Below are positions 33,857-48,861 of a DNA stretch of 64,000 bases, in pieces. The position numbers were made by a program, and so were the translations under genes. The notes under the pieces were generated by a model. That model had not been told where the DNA came from. It saw only the letters and a program-made list of their open reading frames with translations, and did not search any database. The DNA lies in NCBI RefSeq assembly GCF_030538495.1, contig NZ_JAUNTW010000001.1, forward strand, positions 25,068 through 89,067. The letters are read 5' to 3'. Position 1 is the stretch's first letter. Each line of letters opens with the position of its first letter. This DNA comes from Paracoccus sp. (in: a-proteobacteria) (GTDB lineage: Bacteria > Pseudomonadota > Alphaproteobacteria > Rhodobacterales > Rhodobacteraceae).

Positions 33857-35065
33857 ATGTTTGCTTCTGCCACCCTCCGGCCCAGCACCGGAATGCGCCG
33901 CGCCTGTCTGCGCGCCGGGGCCGTTTTATCGGCCTTTTTTCTTGCCGCTTGTGATCCCGTCGGGGTGCAGCAACAGGCCAGTGGTCCCGATATCGGCCAG
34001 ATGATCACCCCGGGCGAGCCGGTGCGCGTCGCCTTGCTGGCTCCGGGTGGGGCGGGGTCCGCCGATCTGGACTGGCTGGCGCGCAGCCTGAAAAACGCCG
34101 CCCGCATGGCCGCAACGGACGCGCAGGGCGTCAATATTGACCTGCGCATTTACGACCACGGGGCCGCGACCGACCGCGCCGTGGCGCAGGCCAATGCCGC
34201 CGCCGATGCCGGCGCGCAGATCATCGTCGGCCCGCTGTTCGCCGAGGCTGCAAACGCCGTCGGCAACGCCATGTTGCCGCGCAATATCAACGTCATGTCG
34301 TTTTCCAACAACACGCAGGTCGCCGACCGCAATCTGTTCGTGATGGGCAACAGCTTTGAGATGATTTCCGACCGTCTGGTGCGCTATGGCACCCGTCAGG
34401 GCAAACGCAACATCTATCTGGTGGCCGAGGATGACGTGGCCGGCCAATTGGGCGCGCGCGCGATTGAAACCGCGATTGCCCGCAATGGCGCGCGTCTGGC
34501 GGGGCGCACGAATCACCCCGTTTCCGTGACCGGCATTGACGCCGCCGCGCCGCGTATCGCGCAGGCGGCCAATGCGGCGGGCGTGGATGCGGTGTTCATG
34601 ACCGCGAACAATCAGGCAGTTCTGCCCTATCTGACGCAAAAACTGGCCGAGGCGGGCGTGCGGTCCCCCGTCACGCAGATGATGGGCCTGACCCGTTGGG
34701 ATCAGCCCGCCGACCGTCTGCGGATGCCACAACTGGCCGAGGGTTGGTTTGCGATCCCCGACACCACCATGCAGGCGCAGTTTGAACAGCGTTACCGCGC
34801 CGCCTATGGCGAGGCACCGCACCCGCTGGCCTGGCTGGGTTATGACAGCGTGTCGGCGGTTGCCTCATCGGCGCGGACGGGGCGCGCCAATGCGCTGACC
34901 ACCACCGGGCTGACGCAGCGCGCGGGTTACAACGGCGTGGGCGGTGTGTTCCGCATGAACCGCGACGGCACGGTCAGCCGCGGTCTGGCGGTCGCCACCA
35001 TCCGCAACGGGCAACTGGTCATTCTGGACGCCGCACCGCGCAGCGCCAGCGGGTTCGGGTCGTAA
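33857..35065 (+). CDS. Penicillin-binding protein activator, LpoA-like lipoprotein
   Basis: A 402-aa protein with a lipobox 'FLAAC' (Cys32) after a basic N-terminus, so it is lipid-anchored. The body is a periplasmic-binding-like domain: 'VRVALLAPGGAG', 'AQIIVGPLFAEAANAVGNAM', 'NINVMSFSNNTQVADRNLFVMG' and 'GWFAIPDTTMQAQFEQRYRAAYGEAPH'. LpoA-like proteins stimulate class A penicillin-binding proteins; the alphaproteobacterial members are shorter and lack the N-terminal helical part. It is divergent from rsmI. Confidence 0.88.
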   Translation: MFASATLRPSTGMRRACLRAGAVLSAFFLAACDPVGVQQQASGPDIGQMITPGEPVRVALLAPGGAGSADLDWLARSLKNAARMAATDAQGVNIDLRIYDHGAATDRAVAQANAAADAGAQIIVGPLFAEAANAVGNAMLPRNINVMSFSNNTQVADRNLFVMGNSFEMISDRLVRYGTRQGKRNIYLVAEDDVAGQLGARAIETAIARNGARLAGRTNHPVSVTGIDAAAPRIAQAANAAGVDAVFMTANNQAVLPYLTQKLAEAGVRSPVTQMMGLTRWDQPADRLRMPQLAEGWFAIPDTTMQAQFEQRYRAAYGEAPHPLAWLGYDSVSAVASSARTGRANALTTTGLTQRAGYNGVGGVFRMNRDGTVSRGLAVATIRNGQLVILDAAPRSASGFGS

Positions 35066-35068
35066 CAC

Positions 35069-37852
35069 TTGACCACCCAAAACGATCAACCCGTCCAAAG
35101 CGCCCCGGCATTGCCCGGGGCGCAGGCCATCTTTGACCCTCTGTCGTTCCTGCCGATGCTGGATGCGGCACTGGAACCGCTGACCGATCCGCGCGACATC
35201 CGCGCCCAGACCGTTGCGCTGCTGACCGACGCACGCGCCGCCGCCATGGAGGATATTCAGGCGGGCCTTGCCAGCCACCCCCGCGCGGCACGCGAAACCG
35301 TGCGCGCCATGGCCAGCCTGACCGATGGCATCGTCATTGCCGTGCATCACGTCGCCACCACGCTGCTGCATCCCCAACCCACGCCGTCCGATCAGCAACG
35401 GCTGGCGGTGCTGGCCGTGGGGGGCTATGGCCGCGCGGAAATGGCACCGGAATCCGATGTCGATCTGCTGTTTCTGACGCCCTATAAAACCACCGGCTGG
35501 GCCGAAAGCGTGGTCGAATCCATGCTCTATATGCTGTGGGATCTGAAGCTGAAGCTGGGCCATTCCATCCGCAGCATCGACGACTGCCTGCGTCTGGGTG
35601 AACAGGACATCACGATCCGCACGTCTCTGGTGGAACACCGCCATGTCACCGGCCACGCCCATGTCGCGGAAATGCTGCGCGAACGGCTGTGGACCGAACT
35701 CTTCGCCCCCACCATCCCCGAATTTATCGAAGCAAAACTGGTCGAACGCGCCAAGCGCCACCAACGACAGGGCGGGCAGCGTTACGTTCTGGAACCCAAT
35801 GTCAAAGAGGGCAAAGGCGGCCTGCGCGACCTGCAAACGCTGTATTGGATCGCCAAATACATTCACCGCGTCGATCGCGCGGTCGAATTGGTCGATCTGG
35901 GCGTGTTCAGCCGTGATGAACATCTGGCCTTTTGGCAGGCCGAAGATTTCCTCTGGGCCGTGCGCTGTCACCTGCATCTGATCGCGCGCCGCCCCGTTGA
36001 CGTGCTGTCGTTTGACATGCAGGTCGAGGTCGCGCGCCGCATGGGCTATCACGACACATCGGCCCGGCGCGGGGTGGAATACTTTATGCAGGATTATTTC
36101 CGCCACGCGACCCGTGTGGGCGAACTGACCCGCGTGTTCCTGACCGTGCTGGAAACGCGCCACGTCCGCAGCGCGCCGTTGCTGGATCGCCTGTTGCGGC
36201 GCCGGCGGCGGATGAAGCCGGGCTTTGTCGATCAGCAGGGGCGGCTGTCCTTTGACGATCAGGACGCCTTTCTGGCCGATCCGCTGAACCTCTTGCGCCT
36301 GTTCGAAGAAGGTCTGCGCACCGGCATGTTGATCCATCCCGACGCCATGCGTGTGGTCGCGGCCAACCTGCATCGGCTGAATGATAAGGTCCAATCCGAC
36401 CCCGAGGCGTCGCGCATTTTTCTGGACACCCTGCTGCGGCACGGCAACCCGGAACGCGCGCTGCGCCGGATGAATGAATTGGGGGTGCTGGCCGCGTTTA
36501 TCCCCGAATTTGAACCCGTGGTCGCGATGATGCAGTTCAACCTGTATCACCATTACACCGTGGACGAACATTCGATCCAATGCGTTGCGGCACTGGCCGA
36601 AATTGAACGCGGCGAACATCCTGCCGATCTGCCCCTGTCCAGCGAAATCATGCAGGCCGGGAATGTGAACCGGCGCGTCATCTATATGGCGATCTTGCTG
36701 CACGACATCGGCAAGGGCCGCCCCGAAGATCATTCGATCATCGGCGCCCGCATTGCCCGGCGGATTTGCTCGCGCTTTGGGTTTGCGCAGGATGAGATCG
36801 AGACGGTGGAATGGCTGGTGCGCAATCACCTGCTGATGTCGGATGTGGCGCAGAAACGCGACATTGCCGATCCGCGCACCGTGCGCGACTTTGCCAAGGC
36901 GGTGAAAACCCGCAAGCGTCTGGATTTGCTGCTGGTTCTGACCGTCTGCGATATTCGCGGCGTCGGTCCGGGGACGTGGAACAACTGGAAAGCGGCGCTG
37001 CTGCGCACGCTGTATCAGCAAACCGCCGATGTTCTGGACAGCGGGTTCGAGGAACTGAACCGCGACCGCCGCGGGAATGAGGCGAAACGATCCCTGCGCC
37101 ATCTGCTGTCGGCCAAGGGCTGGGATCCCCGGTCGATCCGCGCCGAAATCGCGCGGCATTACGACAATTATTGGCCGGGTCTGCCGACGCAAACGCAGGT
37201 GGCCTTTGCCGAATTGCTGCGTGACATTGGGCCGGACGAAATCCGCATCGACCTGCGCGCCGATCATGACCGCGACGCCACGCGCGCCGTGTTCACGCTG
37301 GCCGATCATCCGGGGATTTTCTCGCGTCTGGCCGGGGCGCTGACCCTGACCGGGGCGAATGTGGTGGACGCGCGCACCTATACCACGCGCGACGGCTACG
37401 CGACGGCGGTGTTTTGGGTGCAGGACGCGGCGGGGCATCCGTTTCCCGATGACCGCCTGCCCCGCATCCGTGGCAAAATCCTGCGCATTCTGGCGGGGGA
37501 AATCGTCGTCGGTGATGCCATCATGGCGCAGGACAAACCGAAAAAACGCAACCGCGAATTTCGTTTTCCGACCCACATCACCTTTGATAACGAAGGCAGC
37601 GAGATTTACACCATCATCGAGGTGGACACCCGCGACCGCCCCGGCCTGCTCTATGATCTGACGCGCACGCTGGCCGCGAACCATATCCAGATCGTCAGCG
37701 CCGTGATCGCCACCTTTGGCGCGCAGGTCGTGGACAGTTTCTATGTCAAAGATGCCTTTGGCCTGAAATTACACAGCGCCGCGAAACGTGACACCTTGGA
37801 AAAGAAACTGCGTGCTGCCATAGCCGAAGGCGCAAAACGGGCAGAGGCTTAG
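35069..37852 (+). CDS. glnD: Bifunctional PII uridylyltransferase/uridylyl-removing enzyme
   Basis: A 927-aa nitrogen sensor that adds or removes UMP on PII proteins. The nucleotidyltransferase motif 'VGGYGRAEMAPESDVDLLFL' is near residue 118; the HD phosphohydrolase motif 'LLHDIGKGRPEDHS' near 540; two C-terminal ACT domains ('FTLADHPGIFSRLAGALTL' and 'DTRDRPGLLYDLTRTLA') bind glutamine. The start is a TTG at 35069, 3 bp after the lipoprotein stop, with no strong ribosome site; a downstream ATG would remove about 30 residues. It is followed 3 bp later by murJ. Confidence 0.95.
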   Translation: MTTQNDQPVQSAPALPGAQAIFDPLSFLPMLDAALEPLTDPRDIRAQTVALLTDARAAAMEDIQAGLASHPRAARETVRAMASLTDGIVIAVHHVATTLLHPQPTPSDQQRLAVLAVGGYGRAEMAPESDVDLLFLTPYKTTGWAESVVESMLYMLWDLKLKLGHSIRSIDDCLRLGEQDITIRTSLVEHRHVTGHAHVAEMLRERLWTELFAPTIPEFIEAKLVERAKRHQRQGGQRYVLEPNVKEGKGGLRDLQTLYWIAKYIHRVDRAVELVDLGVFSRDEHLAFWQAEDFLWAVRCHLHLIARRPVDVLSFDMQVEVARRMGYHDTSARRGVEYFMQDYFRHATRVGELTRVFLTVLETRHVRSAPLLDRLLRRRRRMKPGFVDQQGRLSFDDQDAFLADPLNLLRLFEEGLRTGMLIHPDAMRVVAANLHRLNDKVQSDPEASRIFLDTLLRHGNPERALRRMNELGVLAAFIPEFEPVVAMMQFNLYHHYTVDEHSIQCVAALAEIERGEHPADLPLSSEIMQAGNVNRRVIYMAILLHDIGKGRPEDHSIIGARIARRICSRFGFAQDEIETVEWLVRNHLLMSDVAQKRDIADPRTVRDFAKAVKTRKRLDLLLVLTVCDIRGVGPGTWNNWKAALLRTLYQQTADVLDSGFEELNRDRRGNEAKRSLRHLLSAKGWDPRSIRAEIARHYDNYWPGLPTQTQVAFAELLRDIGPDEIRIDLRADHDRDATRAVFTLADHPGIFSRLAGALTLTGANVVDARTYTTRDGYATAVFWVQDAAGHPFPDDRLPRIRGKILRILAGEIVVGDAIMAQDKPKKRNREFRFPTHITFDNEGSEIYTIIEVDTRDRPGLLYDLTRTLAANHIQIVSAVIATFGAQVVDSFYVKDAFGLKLHSAAKRDTLEKKLRAAIAEGAKRAEA

Positions 37853-37855
37853 ACG

Positions 37856-39382
37856 ATGAAAAAGGGACTGGTGCGCGGCTTTCTGGCCGTGGGGGTATGG
37901 ACGCTGATGTCGCGCGTGGCGGGATTTGTGCGCGATATTCTGATGGCCGCATGGCTTGGCACCGGTGCCATGGCCGAAGCGTTCCTGATCGCCCTGTCCC
38001 TGCCCAATATGTTCCGCCGCTTCTTTGCCGAAGGCGCGTTTAACACCGCCTTTGTTCCGCTGTTTTCCAAAAAGCTAGACAACCGCGCCGAGGCGCAGCG
38101 TTTCGCGTCCGAGGCGTTTTCCGGCCTGTTCATGGTCGTGCTGATCCTGTCGGCGCTTGCCATGGTGTTCATGCCGGTGCTGGTCTGGCTGATGGCGTCG
38201 GGCTTTGCGGGTGATGAACGGTTTGATCTGGCGGTCGAATATGGGCGGATCACCTTTCCCTATATCCTGTTGATTTCCATGGCCTCGATGGTGTCGGGGG
38301 TGCTGAACGCAAATGGCCGGTTTACCGCTGCCGCCGCCGCGCCGGTGCTGCTGAACCTGCTGTTCATCGGCGCGATGTTCATGGGCCGGTGGCAGGGCTG
38401 GGATCTGGGCCTGACGCTGGCATGGGCCACGCCCATCACAGGGCTGGCGCAATTGGGGCTGGTCTGGTGGGACGCGCGGCGCACGGGCTGGACCTTCCTG
38501 CCCCGCCGCCCGCGCCTGTCGCCCGATATGCGCCGCCTGCTGGCCATTGCCTTGCCCGCCGCCTTTGCGGGCGGCGTGGTGCAGATCAACCTGCTGATCG
38601 GCCGTCAGGTCGGATCGCGGTTCGAAGGCGCAATCGCGTGGCTGTCTTATTCCGACCGGCTGTATCAGCTGCCGCTGGGCGTGGTCGGTGCCGCCGTCGC
38701 CGTGGTGCTGCTGCCCGAACTGGCCCGCAGGCTGGCCGCCAATGATCACGCAGGCGGTCAGGCGGCCTATTCCCGCGCAACCGAGTTCGGGTTTTTCCTG
38801 ACCCTGCCCGCCGCCTTTGCCATTGCCGTGATCGCGCAACCGATGGTGGCGACGCTGTTTGAACGCGGCGCCTTTACCGCGCATGACACGCAACAAACCG
38901 CCGCCGCGCTGATCGTCTATGCCCTTGGATTGCCGGCCTTTGTGCTGCAAAAAATCCTGCAACCGCTGTATTTCGCGCGGGAAGATACCCAAACCCCGTT
39001 CCGGTTTGCGGTCTATTCTATGGGGGTGAACGCCGCCGTAGCCTTTGGCCTGATGCCGTTTATCGGGTTTCTGGCGGCGGCATTGGGAACGTCAATCGCC
39101 GCGTGGATCATGGTTGCGCAATTGTGGCACGGCACCCGCACCATGGGTCAGGCCGCGCGCGCCGATGCGCAACTGAAACGCGCCTTTCCGCGCATCCTGA
39201 TCTGTTCGGCGCTGATGGCCGGGGCGCTGTGGGTTCTGCGTGGCTGGCTGGAGGCGGCGCAAATCGGGCGCGTCCCCGGCCTGATGGTGTTGGTCTTTGG
39301 CGGGGCCGCGCTGTATTTCACGCTGGCGCGGTTTATCGCGGGTTATCGCATCGCGGATTTGCGGGCCTCGGTCCGGCGTTAA
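37856..39382 (+). CDS. murJ: Lipid II flippase
   Basis: A 508-aa inner-membrane protein with about 14 spans, of the MOP superfamily. It flips lipid II to the periplasm for peptidoglycan. The N-terminus 'GFLAVGVWTLMSRVAGFVRDILMAAWLG' with 'ALSLPNMFRRFFAEGAFNTAFVPLF' is diagnostic. It starts 3 bp after glnD, the usual pair in this order. Its stop overlaps the stop of the convergent rhomboid-like gene in a shared TTAA. Confidence 0.96.
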   Translation: MKKGLVRGFLAVGVWTLMSRVAGFVRDILMAAWLGTGAMAEAFLIALSLPNMFRRFFAEGAFNTAFVPLFSKKLDNRAEAQRFASEAFSGLFMVVLILSALAMVFMPVLVWLMASGFAGDERFDLAVEYGRITFPYILLISMASMVSGVLNANGRFTAAAAAPVLLNLLFIGAMFMGRWQGWDLGLTLAWATPITGLAQLGLVWWDARRTGWTFLPRRPRLSPDMRRLLAIALPAAFAGGVVQINLLIGRQVGSRFEGAIAWLSYSDRLYQLPLGVVGAAVAVVLLPELARRLAANDHAGGQAAYSRATEFGFFLTLPAAFAIAVIAQPMVATLFERGAFTAHDTQQTAAALIVYALGLPAFVLQKILQPLYFAREDTQTPFRFAVYSMGVNAAVAFGLMPFIGFLAAALGTSIAAWIMVAQLWHGTRTMGQAARADAQLKRAFPRILICSALMAGALWVLRGWLEAAQIGRVPGLMVLVFGGAALYFTLARFIAGYRIADLRASVRR

Positions 39383-40071
39383 CGGCTGCGGATCTGGCGC
39401 ATCACGCGCCCGATCCCGCCATCCACCAGCACAAATGACAGGCCAAAGCCCACGAAAAATCCGGCGATTTCCGCGATCCAGCCGAACCCCATGGCACCAT
39501 AGAGCATCCCGAACACCAGTTGCAGCGACAGAAGCGTGCCGATCAGAACAAAGGCGCGCATCCGGTTCGCGTTTTCCATCCCCAGCCGCGCCCACAACAA
39601 AAACGTGAACGCGCCCACCAGCCCATAAACCGCCGGATAGCCGCCGATCAGAGGGCTGAACTGCACCGCCAGCATCGGAATGAGCGCCGAATAGATCAGC
39701 GCCCCACCAATCGCCGACCCGAAAAACAACACCGCAACCGCCCAAGGCCGGAATTGCTGCGCGATCATATTGCCCAAGGCCAGCGTGAACACCGCCACAA
39801 ACAGCGCATGGGTAAAGTTCATATGCACAAAGCTGAAACTAACGATACGATAGGCCGCGCTGCTGTCAAACGACCCATATTGCCAGATGCGTTGCGCCCA
39901 TTCCGGCGGAAACGCGGTTAACCGAATGGCCGACAGGCGCAGGCCCACGCCCTCGGCCCCGCCAATGAAGCCCAACTGGCCCAACCCAAACAGCACCTCG
40001 GACGCGATGATCGGCAGGGCCAGCAACCAGACGATCAGCGGCAGCGGGTTCAGAGGCGATTCGGTCGGCAT
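39379..40071 (-). CDS. Rhomboid-family membrane protein lacking catalytic residues
   Basis: A 230-aa membrane protein with about six spans and a rhomboid layout. The active-site loop, normally G-x-S-G, reads 'GGYPAVYGLVGA' with Tyr145 at the serine position. The catalytic histidine of the last span ('AHLGGF'-like) is Glu201 in 'IAEIAGFFVG'. It therefore looks like an inactive rhomboid (pseudoprotease) that may hold or route client membrane proteins. The ATG at 40071 begins 'MPTESPLNPL'; an upstream start at 40104 is possible. It is convergent with murJ. Confidence 0.8.
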   Translation of the reverse strand: MPTESPLNPLPLIVWLLALPIIASEVLFGLGQLGFIGGAEGVGLRLSAIRLTAFPPEWAQRIWQYGSFDSSAAYRIVSFSFVHMNFTHALFVAVFTLALGNMIAQQFRPWAVAVLFFGSAIGGALIYSALIPMLAVQFSPLIGGYPAVYGLVGAFTFLLWARLGMENANRMRAFVLIGTLLSLQLVFGMLYGAMGFGWIAEIAGFFVGFGLSFVLVDGGIGRVMRQIRSR

Positions 40072-40144
40072 GGCGGTTCCTTGACTTGCGGATGATGCGG
40101 GCAACCGCTAAGCCAACAGGCAGCAAATTCCAAGGCAGGCCGCG

Positions 40145-41176
40145 ATGACCGACACCACAACCAGCCCCTTTCGTCCGCGTATTTTTTCGGGGGTTCAGCC
40201 CTCGGGTGGGTTAACGCTGGGCAATTATCTGGGCGCGCTGAAACGCTTTGCCGCGTTGCAGGGCGATCAGGCGGAAACGCTTTACTGCGTCGTTGACCTG
40301 CACGCGATAACCGTCTGGCAGGAACCCCAAGCCCTGCTACAGCGCACGCGCGAAGCCGCAGCCGCATTCATGGCCGCCGGTGTTGATCCGGCGCAGTCGA
40401 TCCTGTTCAATCAATCTCAGGTCAGCGCCCATGCCGAAATGGCGTGGCTTTTCAATACGGTGGCGCGCGTCGGCTGGATGTATCGCATGACCCAGTTCAA
40501 AGATAAGGCCGGGAAAAACAGCGAAAACGCCAGTCTGGGCCTGTTGGCTTATCCTGCGCTGATGGCCGCTGATATTCTGACCTATCAGGCGACCGCTGTT
40601 CCCGTGGGCGACGATCAGAAACAGCATCTGGAGCTGACCCGCGACATCGCGGCCAAGTTTAACCATGATTACGGCGTTAACCATTTCCCCATCACCGAGC
40701 CGCTGATCGAGGGCGTGGCAACCCGCGTCATGTCCCTGCGGGATGGCAGCAAAAAGATGTCGAAATCTGACCCGTCGGATGCCAGCCGCATCAACCTGAC
40801 CGATGACGCCGACGCAATCGCGCAAAAAATCCGCAAGGCGCGGACCGATGCCGACCCCCTGCCCGGCAGCATGGACGGCCTGAAAGACCGCCCCGAGGCG
40901 CGCAATCTGATCAACATCTATGCCGCTTTGGCCGATGAAACCCCCGATCAGGTGCTGGCCCGGTTCGAGGGTCAGGGCTTTGGCGCGTTCAAACCCGCCT
41001 TGGCCGAGGTAGCCGTAGCCGCGATGTCGCCCATCACGCGCAAGATGTCGGACTATATGGCCGATCCGGCGGAAATCGACCGGATTCTGGCCGATGGCGC
41101 ACGCCGCGCCGACGCCATTGCCACGCCGATTCTGGACCGGACCAAGGAAATCATGGGCCTGTTGCGCACGCGCTGA
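40145..41176 (+). CDS. trpS: Tryptophanyl-tRNA synthetase
   Basis: A 343-aa class I enzyme. '[22 protein letters not shown]' (HIGH-type, near 14-35), 'VVDLHAITV', '[38 protein letters not shown]' and 'KMSKS' (204-208) are present. Length matches bacterial TrpRS. It is divergent from the rhomboid-like gene, with 74 bp between starts. Confidence 0.97.
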   Translation: MTDTTTSPFRPRIFSGVQPSGGLTLGNYLGALKRFAALQGDQAETLYCVVDLHAITVWQEPQALLQRTREAAAAFMAAGVDPAQSILFNQSQVSAHAEMAWLFNTVARVGWMYRMTQFKDKAGKNSENASLGLLAYPALMAADILTYQATAVPVGDDQKQHLELTRDIAAKFNHDYGVNHFPITEPLIEGVATRVMSLRDGSKKMSKSDPSDASRINLTDDADAIAQKIRKARTDADPLPGSMDGLKDRPEARNLINIYAALADETPDQVLARFEGQGFGAFKPALAEVAVAAMSPITRKMSDYMADPAEIDRILADGARRADAIATPILDRTKEIMGLLRTR

Positions 41177-41222
41177 CGGAACCCTGCGCCCGGTTCGCGC
41201 ATTTCACGGGGGCAAACAGAGG

Positions 41223-41389
41223 ATGCCCCCGATGAAAAACCCGTTCCTCAGTATCTGGCTGTCCGCCGTGAACCAGATCGCCGCCCCGATGCGCGGTCAG
41301 ATGATGGCGGAAATGTCGAAAATGCAGCGCAAAATGATCCGCGACGGACAACAAGCGTGGTTGCAGGCGTGGGGTTTCGGCAAACGCCG

Positions 41390-41393
<4 letters not shown>
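41223..41393 (+). CDS. Small conserved-looking protein after trpS
   Basis: A 56-aa protein starting at 41223 ('[25 protein letters not shown]') or at the ATG at 41232, with GAGG a few bases upstream of either. It has an amphipathic helix with many methionines ('[27 protein letters not shown]'). I do not recognise a family by name. It lies 46 bp after trpS on the same strand and converges on proB. It could be missed by automated annotation. Confidence 0.55.
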
Positions 41394-43641
<2,248 letters not shown>

Positions 43642-43653
43642 TTAGGATGTATC

Positions 43654-43992
43654 ATGCCACTTGCCCCTTATGCCTTTCTGGCTGCGGCGATCATCGCCGA
43701 AATCTTTGCGACCACGATGTTGCAACGGTCCGAGCAATTCACCCGGCTGGTTCCCACCATTCTGTTGGCCGTGGGCTATGCCCTGTCGTTTTATCTGCTG
43801 TCACATGCGTTGAAGTTCATCCCGCTGGGCGTTGCCTATGCGATCTGGTCGGGGTTGGGAGTCGTGGCGGTCGCGATGATCGGGCGGTTTGTGTTCGGTC
43901 AGGCGATTGATCTGGCGGGGGCTGTGGGCATCGGGTTGATCGTGGCGGGCGTTATCGTGATTAACCTGTTTTCAACAAGCGCCAGCCACTGA
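43654..43992 (+). CDS. Small multidrug resistance (EmrE/SugE-type) transporter
   Basis: A 112-aa four-span inner-membrane protein. The membrane-embedded glutamate is in 'AAIIAEIFATTMLQRSEQF', and 'SHALKFIPLGVAYAIWSGLGVVAVAMIGRFVFGQ' is the SMR signature. It exports cationic drugs or guanidinium in exchange for protons. The ATG at 43654 has AGGA eight bases before it; a longer frame upstream is open but not related. Drug or guanidine subtype is not resolved. Confidence 0.92.
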   Translation: MPLAPYAFLAAAIIAEIFATTMLQRSEQFTRLVPTILLAVGYALSFYLLSHALKFIPLGVAYAIWSGLGVVAVAMIGRFVFGQAIDLAGAVGIGLIVAGVIVINLFSTSASH

Positions 43993-44040
43993 CCTTTAAC
44001 AGCGCCGCCCGCCCCCCTATGTCTGGGGGCAGAGGTGCCT

Positions 44041-45426
44041 ATGTTTCCGTTCGACAACAGCTATGCCCGTTTGCCCGAAGGCTTTTTCGCGCGCGTTTCG
44101 CCGACTCCGGTGGCCGCGCCGGAATGGCTGGCGCTGAATGACGGGCTGGCGCGGCGGCTGGGGCTGAACCCGGCCGAATTGCGCGACAATCTGGCGGTGT
44201 TTGCGGGCAACGCGGTGCCAGCGGGGGCGGAACCCATTGCCATGGCCTATGCCGGGCATCAATTCGGTGGCTTTGTCCCGCAACTGGGCGACGGCCGCGC
44301 GGTTTTGCTGGGCGAAGTCGTGGCCCCCGACGGCGCGCGGTTTGATGTGCAGCTCAAGGGCAGCGGTCCGACCCCGTTTTCCCGCCGCGGCGACGGGCGG
44401 GCCTGGATGGGGCCGGTCCTGCGCGAATATCTGATCAGCGAATTTATGGCTGCCATGGGCGTGCCGACCACGCGCGCACTGGCCGCTGTGGCGACCGGGG
44501 AAACCGTCTGGCGGGATGGCGGGCTGCCGGGGGCGGTGCTGACGCGCATCGCCGCCAGCCATATCCGGGTCGGCACGTTTCAGTTTTTCGCCGTCCGCGA
44601 CCGGCGCGATGATCTGGCGCGGCTGACCGATCACGTCATCGCCCGCCATTATCCACAGGCCGATGGCCCGCTGGGTCTGCTGGATCATGTCGTGGCGCGT
44701 CAGGCCGAAACCGTGGCGCAATGGATGGCCTTGGGGTTCATTCACGGCGTGATGAACACCGACAACATGGCCGTGTCGGGCGAAACGATCGACTATGGCC
44801 CATGCGCGTTTATGGACGGGTTTCACCCTGACACGGTGTTTTCGTCCATCGACCGGCAGGGGCGTTATGCGTGGGGGCAACAGCCGCAGATCGCGGTGTG
44901 GAATCTGGCGCAGCTGGCCACCTGCCTGATCCCGCTGATCGGCGGCGATGCCGTGGAACAGGCGACGGCATCCGTGCATCGGTTCGCGCCGCTCTATCAG
45001 GATGCGTTTCTGCGCCGGTTTGGCGACAAACTGGGCATCGACGGCGTGGCCTATCAACCCGTGGTCGAGGGGTTGTTAACCATCATGGCCCGTCAGCGCG
45101 CCGATTTTACGCGCGTGTTTTACGGGCTGACCAACGGCACCGCGCGGGATGAATTTGCCGACCCCGCCCCCTTTGACGCATGGGCGCGCGATTGGCAGGC
45201 GCTGACGCCCGATGCGCGGGTGATGGCGCGCGCCAATCCGGTGCGAATCCCGCGCAATCATCAGATCGAACAGATGATCGGATTTGCCTTGGCGGGGGAT
45301 ATGTCGCCGTTTCACCGGCTGTATGAGGCGCTGACTCATCCCTTTGACGCGCGCGATGACTGGGCCGACCTGTCCGCCGCCCCCCGCCCCGATCAGGTGG
45401 TTCAGGCGACCTTTTGCGGAACGTGA
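44041..45426 (+). CDS. selO: SelO-type protein AMPylase
   Basis: A 461-aa pseudokinase-fold enzyme of the YdiU/SelO family, which transfers AMP to proteins and is linked to redox stress. '[24 protein letters not shown]', '[25 protein letters not shown]' (Lys106), '[27 protein letters not shown]' (Asp241, Asn242, Asp251) are diagnostic. It ends 'TFCGT', with the conserved near-terminal cysteine. The ATG at 44041 follows GAGG; an upstream GTG adds two residues. Confidence 0.94.
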   Translation: MFPFDNSYARLPEGFFARVSPTPVAAPEWLALNDGLARRLGLNPAELRDNLAVFAGNAVPAGAEPIAMAYAGHQFGGFVPQLGDGRAVLLGEVVAPDGARFDVQLKGSGPTPFSRRGDGRAWMGPVLREYLISEFMAAMGVPTTRALAAVATGETVWRDGGLPGAVLTRIAASHIRVGTFQFFAVRDRRDDLARLTDHVIARHYPQADGPLGLLDHVVARQAETVAQWMALGFIHGVMNTDNMAVSGETIDYGPCAFMDGFHPDTVFSSIDRQGRYAWGQQPQIAVWNLAQLATCLIPLIGGDAVEQATASVHRFAPLYQDAFLRRFGDKLGIDGVAYQPVVEGLLTIMARQRADFTRVFYGLTNGTARDEFADPAPFDAWARDWQALTPDARVMARANPVRIPRNHQIEQMIGFALAGDMSPFHRLYEALTHPFDARDDWADLSAAPRPDQVVQATFCGT

Positions 45427-45427
45427 C

Positions 45428-46108
45428 GTGCTGAAGCTGGCCAGCTATAACCTGCATAAATGCCGTGGCCTGACCGGGCCGCACGCGCCCGAACGCAATC
45501 TGGCCGTGATCCGCGCGCTGTCCCCCGACATCATCGCCCTGCAAGAGGTGGACTTTCGCCACGGCCCCCGCCCCGAAGCCCTGCCCCGCCGCCTGATCCA
45601 CGCCGAAACCGGGCTGGTTCCCGCTGATCTGATCGGAACCAGCGATTGCAGTCTGGGCTGGCATGGCCAAACCATCCTGATGCGGCCCGATCTGGCGGAA
45701 CGTGCGATTGTTCGCCGCCTGCCCCTGCCCGGTCTGGAACCCCGCGGCGCGATTGCCCTGCGCCTGCCGGGGCTGACGGTGATTGCCGTTCATCTGGGGT
45801 TGGTGCGCACGTCGCGGCGTGCGCAATTGGCGCGGCTGGCGCTGCAAGCGGGGCGCATCGCGGGCGAACACACGATATTCATTGGCGATTTCAACGAATG
45901 GCGCGATGATCGCGGGTTTGAACCTCTGACCGGATACCGCGTGATCGCGCCGGGGCCGTCCTATCCCGCGCCGCTGCCGCAATTCCGGCTGGACCGGATC
46001 GCGCTGTCGCCGCGTGTTGATGTGATCGACAGCGGCGTGTTCACCGGCGCAGGCGCGCGCGATGCGTCCGACCACCTGCCCATTTGGGCGCAGATCCGGT
46101 TGCCGTGA
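45428..46108 (+). CDS. Endonuclease/exonuclease/phosphatase-fold protein
   Basis: A 226-aa protein of the EEP superfamily: 'LASYNLHKCRG', 'DIIALQEVDFRHG', 'TVIAVHLGL', 'FIGDFNEWRD' and 'SDHLPIWAQI' hold the metal and catalytic residues (Asn, Glu, His, Asp, Asn, and terminal Asp-His). It could act on nucleic acid or phospholipid; no signal peptide is seen. The GTG at 45428 is one base after the selO stop, so the two genes are coupled. Upstream starts within selO are possible but unlikely. Confidence 0.88.
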   Translation: MLKLASYNLHKCRGLTGPHAPERNLAVIRALSPDIIALQEVDFRHGPRPEALPRRLIHAETGLVPADLIGTSDCSLGWHGQTILMRPDLAERAIVRRLPLPGLEPRGAIALRLPGLTVIAVHLGLVRTSRRAQLARLALQAGRIAGEHTIFIGDFNEWRDDRGFEPLTGYRVIAPGPSYPAPLPQFRLDRIALSPRVDVIDSGVFTGAGARDASDHLPIWAQIRLP

Positions 46109-47455
<1,347 letters not shown>

Positions 47456-47567
47456 CCAATCCCGGCGCGCGGCCCCGTGTCGCGCGCCTCGGACGCCTGA
47501 CCTGTCGAAAAAATCAGATAAAAATGATCGTGTTGGCCGACCTGCCCCCTCGACAGGGGCGCGTTGA

Positions 47568-48764
<1,197 letters not shown>

Positions 48765-48782
48765 TCGGCCCGCAATCAACCC

Positions 48783-48813
48783 AACCGCCGCGATCATGTC
48801 GCGGCGGTTTTTT
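48783..48813 (+). terminator. Terminator of the TRAP binding-protein gene
   Basis: Arms AACCGCCGCGA (48783-48793) and TCGCGGCGGTT (48799-48809) with a 5-nt loop, then six T (48808-48813). It is a strong intrinsic terminator for the rightward gene. Confidence 0.9.
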
Positions 48814-48828
48814 CATGAACTGCGCCAT

Positions 48829-48858
48829 AAAAAAGGGCCGGATCAACCGGCCCTTTTT
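48829..48858. terminator. Bidirectional terminator between convergent TRAP genes
   Basis: GGGCCGG (48835-48841) pairs with CCGGCCC (48847-48853) around ATCAA, with an A-run before and five T after. It lies between the convergent genes and serves mainly the leftward dctQM unit, whose stop is at 48862. Confidence 0.9.
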
Positions 48859-48861
48859 GCG

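Noticed and set aside
34865..37684. 939-codon minus-strand frame opposite glnD
   Set aside because: It mirrors glnD codon positions, has no domain, and covers the start of the lipoprotein gene end as well.
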